DNA of 5,812 bases from the NCBI GenBank assembly GCA_016880695.1, contig JAEHCY010000110.1, forward strand, positions 1-5,812, written 5' to 3'. Position numbers and translations under genes: made by a program. This DNA is from Chromatiaceae bacterium (lineage in GTDB: Bacteria; Pseudomonadota; Gammaproteobacteria; Chromatiales; Chromatiaceae). Positions 1 to 5,742 of this stretch are shown here, one piece after another; position 1 is the first letter of the stretch, and each line of letters starts with the position of its first letter. Below the pieces are notes generated by a model. The model ran no database searches and was not told the origin of the DNA. It saw only the letters and a list, made by a program, of their open reading frames with translations.

Positions 1-144
1 AAGCTCCTGGTCTTCCCGCGGGAAAGCGACCACCTCGAGCAGGATGTCGAGCGTTACCACCCCCACCCCGAGCACTGCCGTACGCTTTGTCAGCAGGCCC
101 GAGCCAGTGGTATCGGGCAGCGATCCCGGGCTTGGGTCAGTCAC
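1..144 (-). CDS. PfkB-family carbohydrate kinase, N-terminal fragment (runs off left edge)
   Basis: The minus-strand frame that ends at base 1 is open up to a TAA at 189-187. It encodes VLGVGVVTLDI followed by FPREDQEL. This matches the first beta strand of PfkB/ribokinase-type sugar kinases: a small-residue-rich strand ending in Asp (D33 if translation starts at 144), then an aromatic-Pro-x-Glu-Asp-x-Glu turn at residues 41-47. By family knowledge these enzymes phosphorylate a sugar or nucleoside using ATP in the cytoplasm; the substrate cannot be told from 48 residues. No ATG exists in the open stretch. Candidate starts are GTG at 144 (used here), GTG at 153, TTG at 177, and GTG at 75, which would begin right at the conserved strand. 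None has a clear ribosome-binding site. The rest of the gene, including the catalytic DTxGAGD region, lies outside the window. The gene is divergent from the gamma-glutamyltransferase gene. The family call is fairly sure; the start is not. Confidence 0.68.
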   Translation of the reverse strand, partial: MTDPSPGSLPDTTGSGLLTKRTAVLGVGVVTLDILLEVVAFPREDQEL

Positions 145-208
145 TGTCAGCACCAGCGCAGTCGCACCAGCAGTCAAGCCCTGCTGTTACCAGGTTGCAT
201 CGGCTCAC

Positions 209-294
209 CGCGTGGGCGCGGGCTTGCCCGCGCTCTGCCCACACCAGCGGCCGGTTAAGCGCCGACAAGCCGGGCGCCCACAACTGCCCACGCG
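209..294. repeat. Inverted repeats in the divergent intergenic region
   Basis: About 260 bases separate the two divergent genes (145-405), and I see no convincing gene there. Two overlapping inverted repeats are visible. The first is a perfect hairpin at 216-233, with arms GCGCGGG and CCCGCGC around a CTTG loop. The second pairs CGCGTGGGC (209-217) with GCCCACGCG (286-294), so the two structures compete for bases 216-217. The short hairpin resembles the GC-rich palindromes scattered between genes in many proteobacteria (REP-like), but only one copy is in the window, so repeat membership is not shown. No T-run follows, so it does not look like an intrinsic terminator, and a terminator would not be expected between divergent genes. 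Confidence 0.45.
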
Positions 295-353
295 CTTCCA
301 ATCCAAATGGCGGTAGTTGCACCACAGGGCCATCCCCCAAGGGCCAGGGCGGG

Positions 354-359
354 TAGAAT
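354..359 (+). promoter_or_regulatory. Candidate -10 box for the gamma-glutamyltransferase gene
   Basis: TAGAAT lies 46 bases upstream of the ATG at 406 and differs from TATAAT at one position. It is one of the few AT-rich patches in this GC-rich intergenic region. No good -35 hexamer is present at 16-18 bases upstream (331-336 reads CATCCC), so this is a weak prediction based on composition and position only. Confidence 0.25.
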
Positions 360-394
360 CGCGGCAACGGTTGAGGCGCAGCCTGACCCAGTGC

Positions 395-399
395 GGGGA
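395..399 (+). promoter_or_regulatory. Ribosome binding site deciding the start at 406
   Basis: GGGGA sits six bases before the ATG at 406, an acceptable Shine-Dalgarno spacing. It supports starting the gamma-glutamyltransferase homologue here rather than at the in-frame ATG at 307. The 33 extra residues from 307 are Pro/Arg/Ala-rich, resemble no part of the family, and would put the candidate promoter inside the gene. Confidence 0.45.
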
Positions 400-405
400 T
401 TGTAC

Positions 406-1980
406 ATGTCGACAACCAAGGGGATCGTTGCCGCGGGGCATGAACAAACCGCAGAGGCCGCGGTGCGGACGCTCGCGGCGGGTGGCAACGCCTTCGACGC
501 GGCCGCCGCGGGGTTCTGCGCCGCCTGCGTCGCCGAGCCGTTGCTCGCCTCCCTCGGTGGGGGCGGCTTCCTCCTTGCCTGGGTCCCGGACGCCGAGCCG
601 AGGGTTTACGATTTCTTCGCCCACACCCCGCGACACCGGCGAGCGGAACCGGAGGTGGAGCTCTACCCCATCGTCGCCGACTTCGGGGAGGCCACCCAGG
701 AGTTCCATATCGGCCGGGGATCTATCGCCACCCCTGGCGCCATCCGCGGGCTGTGCCGCATGCAGGCCGATCTCTGCCGCCTGCCCCTGCGGGAGATCGT
801 CGAGCCCGCCCGGCGCCTGGCGCTCGATGGGGTGGCGGTCAACCCCTTCCAGCACTTCGCCGCCACCATCATCGAGCCCATCCTGCGCGCGAGCCCCGCG
901 GTCTTTGCCTTACATGAGTCCCCGAGCGAGCAGGGGCGATTGGCTGGCGTGGGCGAGATCATCCGCAACCCCGCCCTCGCCAACCTGCTGCAGGCCCTGG
1001 CGGACGAGGGCGATGGCCTGTTCTACCGCGGGGAGTTGGCGTATCGGTTAGTGCGCGATTGCGCCGAGGGCGGCGGGCACCTCCAGGCCGAAGACCTGGC
1101 GGGTTACCGGGTGCGGGTTCGCCGGCCCCTCGCGGTGGACTACCGCGGGGCGCGCGTCCTCACCAATCCGCCCCCCTCCCTCGGCGGACTGCTGATTGCC
1201 TTCGCCCTCGGACTCCTCGCCGAGGTCGATCTGTCCAGCCGCCGTTGGGGTCAGGCGGAGCATAGGGGCGCCCTGGCGCGGGCGATGGGCCTCACCCAGG
1301 CGATGCGGGCGCGCCTGCCGCCGGGGGAGGCTTCCGAGGTGCCCATCGACCTCGCGCAGGGCGATTTCCCGCTGCTGGCGCGGCTGCGGCGGATGATGCG
1401 CCGTTACGCGATCCGCGCCCGGGGTACCACCCAGATCAGCGTTGCCGACGCGGCGGGTAACCTGGCTAGCCTGAGCCTCTCCAACGGCGAGGGCTCCGGC
1501 TACCTGTTGCCGGGCACTGGGCTGATGCTGAACAACATGCTCGGGGAGGAGGACATCAACCCCGAGGGCATTCACCGCTGGCCCAGGGATCGCCGCCTGG
1601 CCTCGATGATGGCGCCCTCCCTGATCACCCTTGGGGATGGCACCCGCATCGCCCTGGGCTCGGGGGGCTCCAACCGCATCCGCAGCGCCATCCTGCAGGT
1701 GATCTCCAATCGGGTGGATTTCGGCATGCCGCTCGCCGAGGCCGTCTCCGCCCCGCGCATCCACTTCGAGGGCGGGCTGCTCAACCTGGAACCGCCCTGT
1801 GGGGCGGAGACCCTCGCGGGGCTGGCGCGGCATCACCCGAGGATCAAATGCTGGGAGGCGCCCAACCTGTTCTTCGGCGGCGTGCACAGCGTTGCCCGGC
1901 GCGCCGATGGCGGGCTGGAAGGCGCCGGCGATCCCCGCCGGGGTGGGGTGGCGCGGATCGCGTTGCCGGGCGGAAGATAA
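406..1980 (+). CDS. Gamma-glutamyltransferase family protein (leaderless, atypical substrate pocket)
   Basis: The product is 524 residues and fits the gamma-glutamyltransferase (glutathione hydrolase) family, Ntn-hydrolases that cleave themselves at a Thr and then move or hydrolyse gamma-glutamyl groups. Landmarks in order are AAGGNAFDAAAAG (24-36), LGGGGFLL (50-57), the SIATPGAIRG stretch, and EDLAGYRVRVRRPLAVDYRG. Next come the processing site GTTQISV with the likely nucleophile T341, LSNGEGSGY (358-366), LNNMLGEED (375-383), the MMAPS block and the GSGGSNR oxyanion-hole loop. Cleavage would give chains of about 340 and 184 residues. There is no signal peptide, unlike the periplasmic E. coli enzyme, so a cytoplasmic location is inferred. 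Two key positions differ. The Arg of the usual DFRE motif, which holds the substrate carboxylate, is Phe in DFFAHTP (69-75). The His of the usual TTH is Gln. The length is about 55 residues shorter than E. coli Ggt. Family membership is sure; glutathione as substrate is doubtful. It stands alone, convergent with the pqi operon. Confidence 0.9.
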   Translation: MSTTKGIVAAGHEQTAEAAVRTLAAGGNAFDAAAAGFCAACVAEPLLASLGGGGFLLAWVPDAEPRVYDFFAHTPRHRRAEPEVELYPIVADFGEATQEFHIGRGSIATPGAIRGLCRMQADLCRLPLREIVEPARRLALDGVAVNPFQHFAATIIEPILRASPAVFALHESPSEQGRLAGVGEIIRNPALANLLQALADEGDGLFYRGELAYRLVRDCAEGGGHLQAEDLAGYRVRVRRPLAVDYRGARVLTNPPPSLGGLLIAFALGLLAEVDLSSRRWGQAEHRGALARAMGLTQAMRARLPPGEASEVPIDLAQGDFPLLARLRRMMRRYAIRARGTTQISVADAAGNLASLSLSNGEGSGYLLPGTGLMLNNMLGEEDINPEGIHRWPRDRRLASMMAPSLITLGDGTRIALGSGGSNRIRSAILQVISNRVDFGMPLAEAVSAPRIHFEGGLLNLEPPCGAETLAGLARHHPRIKCWEAPNLFFGGVHSVARRADGGLEGAGDPRRGGVARIALPGGR

Positions 1981-2011
1981 AATCCGGCCTGTCGCCGCTT
2001 CGTCCCGATCA

Positions 2012-2029
2012 GGCCCCCGAGCTCGGGCC
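2012..2029. terminator. GC hairpin in the convergent gap, possible bidirectional terminator
   Basis: The 54-base gap between the two convergent genes contains GGCCC (2012-2016) and GGGCC (2025-2029) around an eight-base loop. The region also holds a perfect 12-base palindrome, CCCGAGCTCGGG (2016-2027). Its position suits a shared terminator for both transcripts. However, there is no T-run on either side, so it lacks the standard intrinsic-terminator signature and the call rests mainly on position. Confidence 0.25.
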
Positions 2030-2034
2030 GGGGC

Positions 2035-2622
2035 TCAGCGCGCGCCGCGCTCGAGCGCGCGCACGGCCTCGGCGATGTCCTGGCTCAGGCGCGCGATGGC
2101 GCGGCTGTGGGCGGCCGCGAGGGCGTCGTAGCCCTTTTCGGTGAGCGGCTCGCGCACCCGCGTGCGCCCGGTACGGAACTTGTCGTCCTTGGTCCGGCGC
2201 AGGGTCCACACCGCCTCCAGCGTGGCCGCTTCCCCCGGGACGGATTCCAGCTTCTGCACCTCGACGCCAACGCGGTACTGGCCCCCCGCGCCCAGGGTCT
2301 GGGGCGACTGGGTGACCTGCCCGGTGCCGAGTAGGGCGACGAGGTTCTCGGCCAGGGTCCGGGAGATCTCGTCCTGCAACGGCGAGGCCCAGCGGTCGAA
2401 TTCCTCGAGCCGCACCTGATTCGGCCCGGTGGAGATGACGATCTCGGGCCGATCGACCGCCGCCGGCACGGACACCGGACCTACCACCAGGGATAGGTCC
2501 GACGGAGGAGCCGCCGGGATGTCCGCGGCGCTCAGGGTGTAGAAGCGCGATACGGGTGACGCGCACCCCCCCAGGGCCAAAGGGACGGCCAAAAGAAGGA
2601 AGCGGGCAAAGCGGTCAGGCAT
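2035..2622 (-). CDS. pqiC: PqiC-type outer-membrane lipoprotein (ABC-type transport auxiliary lipoprotein family)
   Basis: The product is 195 residues, close to E. coli PqiC (187). It opens with a short lipoprotein signal: basic residues R4 and R7, a hydrophobic stretch 8-17, and lipobox LGGC with Cys20 as the lipidation site. The residue after Cys is Ala, not Asp, so by the Lol sorting rule it should go to the outer membrane. FYTL shortly after the Cys and the VGPVSVPAAVDRPEIV segment (about residues 47-62) are typical of the PqiC/YmbA (formerly DUF330) family, as are the later RLEEFDRWASPL and the Ala/Arg-rich C-terminal helix. In E. coli PqiC forms an outer-membrane platform that meets the PqiB tube. 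The start codon overlaps the pqiB stop in TGATG, with a GGGGGAG ribosome-binding site eight bases before it, so translation is probably coupled. It is the last gene of the operon. Confidence 0.9.
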   Translation of the reverse strand: MPDRFARFLLLAVPLALGGCASPVSRFYTLSAADIPAAPPSDLSLVVGPVSVPAAVDRPEIVISTGPNQVRLEEFDRWASPLQDEISRTLAENLVALLGTGQVTQSPQTLGAGGQYRVGVEVQKLESVPGEAATLEAVWTLRRTKDDKFRTGRTRVREPLTEKGYDALAAAHSRAIARLSQDIAEAVRALERGAR

Positions 2623-4292
2623 CAGGGTTTCTCCCCCGTCTTGCCCCGGAGCAGGGCCTCGGGATGACGATCCAGGTAGTCGCTCAGGACCCGCAGCGAC
2701 CGTGCGGCGCGCGCCACCTCTTGGAGGGCATCGCGTAGCGCCTGTTGGCCCGGCGCATCCTTGCCGACGAGGGTTGCGTCCGTGCCCTTGAGTACCCGGT
2801 CGGCGGAGTCGAGGGTGCGGTGGAATTCGACGATGGCGGACTTCAACTCGGGGGTGATGCCCTGGTCGATGTGATTGACGGCTTTGGCGACGTCTCGGAT
2901 CGCGCGATTGAAGGTCTCGATCGCGGTTCGGACATCGGCACTGATCGCCTCGAAGGGGAGCTTGTCGAGCTTGACTAGGATGCTGCTGACCTTGGCCTCC
3001 AGGTCCGGCAGGATGCTGGGGACCGTCGGCATGGCCGGTGGGTTCTGGCCCCAGTCCACCTCCGCCTTCGCCGCGTCCGGGTAGAAATCGAGGGCCACGA
3101 ATAACTGCCCGGTGAGCAGGTTGCCGCTGCGCAGTTGGGCGCGCAGACCGCGTTCCTCCACCATTCGCTGAAGAAAGGCACCGGCTTTCTGGTCGCTGCC
3201 GACGATGGCCGCGGCGGTGGTCGCCTGCTCGGTGCTGAGGCGTGCCACCAGCCGCTCCGGGTAGGTCACCACCTCCACGCGCCCGCGCAGCCTGAGCGTC
3301 TTAGGGTCGAGGTCGAACGCGACGTCGACGACCTCGCCCACCGTCAGGCCAAGGAGGGTGACCGGGGCGCCGGCGGACAGCCCGCGCAGCGACTCGCTGA
3401 AGTAGAGCACATAGTGTCTGGCGATGGACTCGGGCTGCTTCATCGCCTTGGTACGGTCGCTGTACAGGGTGAAGGCCCGGTCCGCGGCGGGTTCCCCGGC
3501 GCCGGCAAAGGACGGCTTGTCGAACGCGATTCCGCCGACCAGCAGCGCCACCACCGATTCGGTGCGAATGTCCACACCGCCCGCGCCCACCGAGACGTCC
3601 AGCCCACTGGCGTTCCAGAAGCGCGTTTCGGTATCGACGTACCGATCGTAGGGTGCATCGACGACGACCTTGATCTCCACGGAGCGACCGTCGGCGGCGA
3701 GGTCGTAGGCAATGACCTGACCCACCTGGAAGCGGCGGTAATAGAGCGGAGAACCGACGCTCAGGGACCCGATGTCGTCCGCCGTGAGCCGGAACACCCG
3801 TCCCGGCCGATCGGTGGTCACGATGGGTGCCACCTCGAGCCCCTGGAACAGGCGCCCCCCCTCGTGGGAGGTGCCCACCTCGAACCCGATGTAGTTGCCC
3901 GAGAGCAGGGTGCCCAGACCCGAGATCCCGCTCAAGGTAACGCGCGGCTGGACGACCCAGAACTTGGCGTCCGCCACCATCAGTCCCTCGGCAAACTTGG
4001 CGATCTGGGCCGTGACCCGGACTTGGGTATAGTCCTCGGACAGCTCCACAGCCGTCACATGCCCGATCTTCACGTCTTTGTACTTGATGAAGGTCTTACC
4101 CGCCTCGACGCCTTCGGCGGCCTTGAAGACGATGGCGATGGTCGGCCCCTCGTTCAGCACCCGATTGACGGCGATCCCGATCGCCACGATGGCGGCAAAC
4201 AGCGGAATGATCCAGATGGCCGAGACCCGCAGGCCCCTTTTCGGCGCCAGGGTTGCCACCGGCAGATCGTCGCGGTCGGCGGTCTCAGCCAT
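2622..4292 (-). CDS. pqiB: PqiB, three-MCE-domain intermembrane transport protein
   Basis: The product is 556 residues; E. coli PqiB is 546. A short cytoplasmic tail is followed by one membrane segment (about 24-45, VSAIWIIPLFAAIVAIGI), then three MCE (MlaD) domains at about 49-140, 164-255 and 294-402. From about 425 to 556 it is predicted helical and rich in charged residues, matching the C-terminal coiled-coil needle of PqiB. Three MCE copies fit PqiB; the paralogue YebT/LetB has seven. In E. coli, PqiB hexamers stack into a tube between inner and outer membrane that is thought to carry lipids. The ATG at 4292 is chosen because GGAGG lies six bases upstream. An in-frame ATG at 4319 would add only nine Arg-rich residues and leave that site inside the gene. 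It overlaps the upstream pqiA half by eight bases and pqiC by one base. Confidence 0.95.
   Translation of the reverse strand: MAETADRDDLPVATLAPKRGLRVSAIWIIPLFAAIVAIGIAVNRVLNEGPTIAIVFKAAEGVEAGKTFIKYKDVKIGHVTAVELSEDYTQVRVTAQIAKFAEGLMVADAKFWVVQPRVTLSGISGLGTLLSGNYIGFEVGTSHEGGRLFQGLEVAPIVTTDRPGRVFRLTADDIGSLSVGSPLYYRRFQVGQVIAYDLAADGRSVEIKVVVDAPYDRYVDTETRFWNASGLDVSVGAGGVDIRTESVVALLVGGIAFDKPSFAGAGEPAADRAFTLYSDRTKAMKQPESIARHYVLYFSESLRGLSAGAPVTLLGLTVGEVVDVAFDLDPKTLRLRGRVEVVTYPERLVARLSTEQATTAAAIVGSDQKAGAFLQRMVEERGLRAQLRSGNLLTGQLFVALDFYPDAAKAEVDWGQNPPAMPTVPSILPDLEAKVSSILVKLDKLPFEAISADVRTAIETFNRAIRDVAKAVNHIDQGITPELKSAIVEFHRTLDSADRVLKGTDATLVGKDAPGQQALRDALQEVARAARSLRVLSDYLDRHPEALLRGKTGEKP
2631..2637 (-). 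promoter_or_regulatory. Ribosome binding site for pqiC
   Basis: On the minus strand GGGGGAG lies inside the last codons of pqiB, eight bases before the pqiC ATG. Together with the TGATG stop/start overlap it supports the start at 2622 and coupled translation. Confidence 0.55.
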
Positions 4293-4992
4293 GCACTGCC
4301 TCCGTATCCGTATCCGCACCCGCGTCCCAGATCAGGCGTGGGTCGAAGGTGGTTGCCGCGATCATGGTGAGCACGACCACGGCGGCGAAGAAGACCACCC
4401 CGGCACCGGGCTCCACCGACATCAGGGGCTGGAGCTGCACCAGGGCGACGGTAAAGGTGTCGACGAAGACGTCGAGCATGGACCAGCGGCCGACGAGCTC
4501 CACCAGCCGATACAGGCGCGTGCGCTCGCGGTTGCCCGCGATCGAGCCGCGCTGCACCGTAATCAAGAGATACCCGAGCGCCACCAGCTTGCCGAGCGGG
4601 ACCATGACGCTCGCGATCAACACGACCAGGGCCAGCGGCCAGGACCCCGAGGTGTAGAGAAACACCACGCCGCCCATGATGGTGTCGGACTCGGCCGACC
4701 CCAGCGTGGTGGTGGTGAGGACGGGCAGGAGGTTGGCGGGGACGTAGCAGATTGCCGCCGCCACTACCAGCGCCCAGGTGTACTGGATCGACTGGTGGCG
4801 CCGCCACGCCAGCCCCGCGCCACAGCGCGGGCAGTAGCCGGTCTCCGCCGGGCGCGCCGGCCGCGACAGCAGACCGCAGGTTTCGCAGGTGACCAGGCCC
4901 GCCGCCAGGCCGGTAAGGGGGGCGGCGGTCAGGGTGTCCCATCCTCGGCAGGCGCCGCGGGACCTGGCCGGGGCGCCTCGCCGTCGGCCCAC
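4285..4992 (-). CDS. pqiA: Paraquat-inducible protein A, second half (C-terminal PqiA domain)
   Basis: This encodes a single PqiA domain corresponding to the second half of E. coli PqiA, a 417-residue protein with two such domains. A four-cysteine zinc-ribbon-like motif comes first: C36-x2-C39 and C54-x2-C57, counted from the start at 4992. Hydrophobic membrane segments follow at about 71-91, 117-145, 173-190 and 197-215. Family signatures include NLLP (87-90), WSMLDVF (170-176) and FDPRLIWD (216-223). PqiA proteins are inner-membrane partners of PqiB. The first possible standard start is GTG at 4992, 64 bases inside the upstream half, with no good ribosome-binding site; residues 1-20 would be Arg/Gly/Ala-rich and unlike the family. 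An attractive alternative is CTG at 4932 (LTAAPLTG), which overlaps the upstream stop as CTGA and has GAGGA nine bases before it. The stop lies eight bases inside pqiB. The product call is sure; the start is not. Confidence 0.88.
   Translation of the reverse strand: MGRRRGAPARSRGACRGWDTLTAAPLTGLAAGLVTCETCGLLSRPARPAETGYCPRCGAGLAWRRHQSIQYTWALVVAAAICYVPANLLPVLTTTTLGSAESDTIMGGVVFLYTSGSWPLALVVLIASVMVPLGKLVALGYLLITVQRGSIAGNRERTRLYRLVELVGRWSMLDVFVDTFTVALVQLQPLMSVEPGAGVVFFAAVVVLTMIAATTFDPRLIWDAGADTDTEAVHG
4299..4303 (-). promoter_or_regulatory. Strong ribosome binding site for pqiB
   Basis: On the minus strand GGAGG (context ACGGAGG) lies six bases before the ATG at 4292, inside the last codons of the preceding pqiA half. 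It is the best Shine-Dalgarno match in the operon and settles the pqiB start. Confidence 0.8.
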
Positions 4993-5579
4993 CGCACCCG
5001 CCGCCAGATCTCGTCCGCATCGAAGTTGGCCATGATCGCGGGGAACAGCAAGACCAGCACCCCGACCGCATAGAGGCCGATCCCCGCCTCAACGGTGGCC
5101 AGCTCGGCGATCTTGATCAGCGAGACCAGGATGCCGAGCAGCATCACCTCCAGCATCGACCAGGGACGCATGGAATCGGCCCAGCGCAGCATCGCACCGA
5201 CCCACTGCGGTGCGGGGGGGCGGCGCGCCGCGAGCAGCACCGTGAGCAGGAACAGGATGTAGCCCGCGGGTGCGAGCACCGCGCAGAAGGCGACGATCAG
5301 GGCCGTCAGCTCCTGCCCTTCGAGCCACATCCGGTATGCCCCGCCGATGATGGTGGTGCTCGCGCTCCGCCCCACCGCCGACATGCCGAGCAGGGGGGCG
5401 GAGTTGGCGACGATGAGGGCGAACAGAGCGGCGACGCTGAGGGCGAGCGGGCGGTCGATGGGGTCTGAGCTGTGCGTCGCCAGCGTCTGGCCGCAGCGCG
5501 CGCAGCAGGCCTTGGCGCCGGGCGGCAGCTCCGGGATGCGCTGCATCAGGTCACACTCGGGACAGGCAATGGTTTCCAT
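4929..5579 (-). CDS. pqiA: Paraquat-inducible protein A, first half (N-terminal PqiA domain)
   Basis: From the ATG at 5579 the product is 216 residues and matches the first of the two domains of E. coli PqiA. It opens with a zinc-ribbon-like motif, IACPECDLMQRIP (4-16), with cysteines C6, C9, C26 and C29 as likely metal ligands. Membrane segments lie at about 45-66, 91-118, 142-163 and 168-185, followed by the family motif WSMLEV (140-145) and a FDADEIW stretch (186-192) like the FDPRLIWD of the second half. A Pro/Ala-rich tail ends at TGA 4931-4929. It acts in the inner membrane with the second half and PqiB. The start is uncertain. In-frame ATGs at 5666 and 5684 would add 29 or 35 residues that are Pro/Arg-rich and unlike the family, and no start has a convincing ribosome-binding site. 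I chose 5579 because it places the first CxxC pair near the N-terminus, as in E. coli PqiA. Confidence 0.88.
   Translation of the reverse strand: METIACPECDLMQRIPELPPGAKACCARCGQTLATHSSDPIDRPLALSVAALFALIVANSAPLLGMSAVGRSASTTIIGGAYRMWLEGQELTALIVAFCAVLAPAGYILFLLTVLLAARRPPAPQWVGAMLRWADSMRPWSMLEVMLLGILVSLIKIAELATVEAGIGLYAVGVLVLLFPAIMANFDADEIWRRVRWADGEAPRPGPAAPAEDGTP
4942..4946 (-). promoter_or_regulatory. Possible ribosome binding site for a CTG start of the second pqiA half
   Basis: Minus-strand GAGGA lies nine bases before a CTG at 4932-4930, which is in frame with the second pqiA half and overlaps the first half's stop codon as CTGA. The geometry mimics the common ATGA overlap of coupled genes. 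CTG is a rare bacterial start, so this remains a hypothesis. Confidence 0.3.
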
Positions 5580-5727
5580 CGGCTCGGACCGGTTGTAGCA
5601 CCCTGGTGGCGGATCGTCCGGGGCCCGCAGTCCAGGGGGGCGGGAAGTCCGGTTCTCGATCGCCATTGCCCTACCAGCGCGCATTCTTCAGGACTCGGCG
5701 CACCGCGAACACTGGTGCCTGCCCCCT

Positions 5728-5742
5728 GCGTATAAGTATCCC
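5728..5742 (-). promoter_or_regulatory. AT-rich patch upstream of the pqi operon, possible promoter
   Basis: Bases 5580-5812 hold the operon leader and upstream DNA; I see no confident gene there. The one AT-rich patch reads GATACTTATAC on the minus strand (GTATAAGTATC on the plus strand), about 150 bases before the chosen pqiA start. GATACT or TTATAC could serve as a -10 box toward the operon, and TATAAG could do so in the opposite direction. No convincing -35 box is found at the right distance; TTGTCA at 5773-5768 is too far away. No SoxS-like or other operator could be recognised. Confidence 0.22.

Noticed and set aside
1..258. Plus-strand frame 1, open from the window edge to a TAA at 256-258, as the end of an upstream gene
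   Set aside because: The opposite strand in the same stretch carries a recognisable PfkB kinase start, which explains the composition; the plus-strand translation resembles nothing known to me.
307..405. N-terminal extension of the gamma-glutamyltransferase from the ATG at 307
   Set aside because: The added 33 residues are neither a signal peptide nor family-like; the ATG at 406 has a ribosome-binding site and fits the conserved N-terminus.
137..415. Small open frames on both strands in the intergenic region (44-316, 87-356, 137-415 and others)
   Set aside because: They overlap one another and the kinase start, have no ribosome-binding sites, and their products are low-complexity Pro/Arg/Ala-rich.
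1048..1887. 279-codon minus-strand open frame
   Set aside because: It is antisense to the gamma-glutamyltransferase gene, is rich in Gly/Arg/His/Pro, and shows no domain; it is a by-product of high G/C at third positions.
1965..1988. GCCGG/CCGGC inverted repeat around the gamma-glutamyltransferase stop codon as a terminator
   Set aside because: The stem is only five base pairs with a 14-base loop and no T-run.
3135..4370. 411-codon plus-strand open frame
   Set aside because: It lies antisense to pqiB, which has clear MCE domains, and reads as a His/Arg/Asp/Gly-rich mirror of a GC-rich gene with no recognisable domain.
4929..4994. Programmed -1 frameshift joining the two pqiA halves
   Set aside because: The frame offset is right for -1, but no X-XXY-YYZ slippery heptamer is present in the overlap; coupled separate genes or a sequence error are simpler.
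4154..5092. 312-codon minus-strand open frame across the pqiA halves and the pqiB start
   Set aside because: It is in the third frame of the same strand. It is Arg/Gly/Ala/His-rich and lacks the cysteine motif and membrane segments that the true pqiA frames show.
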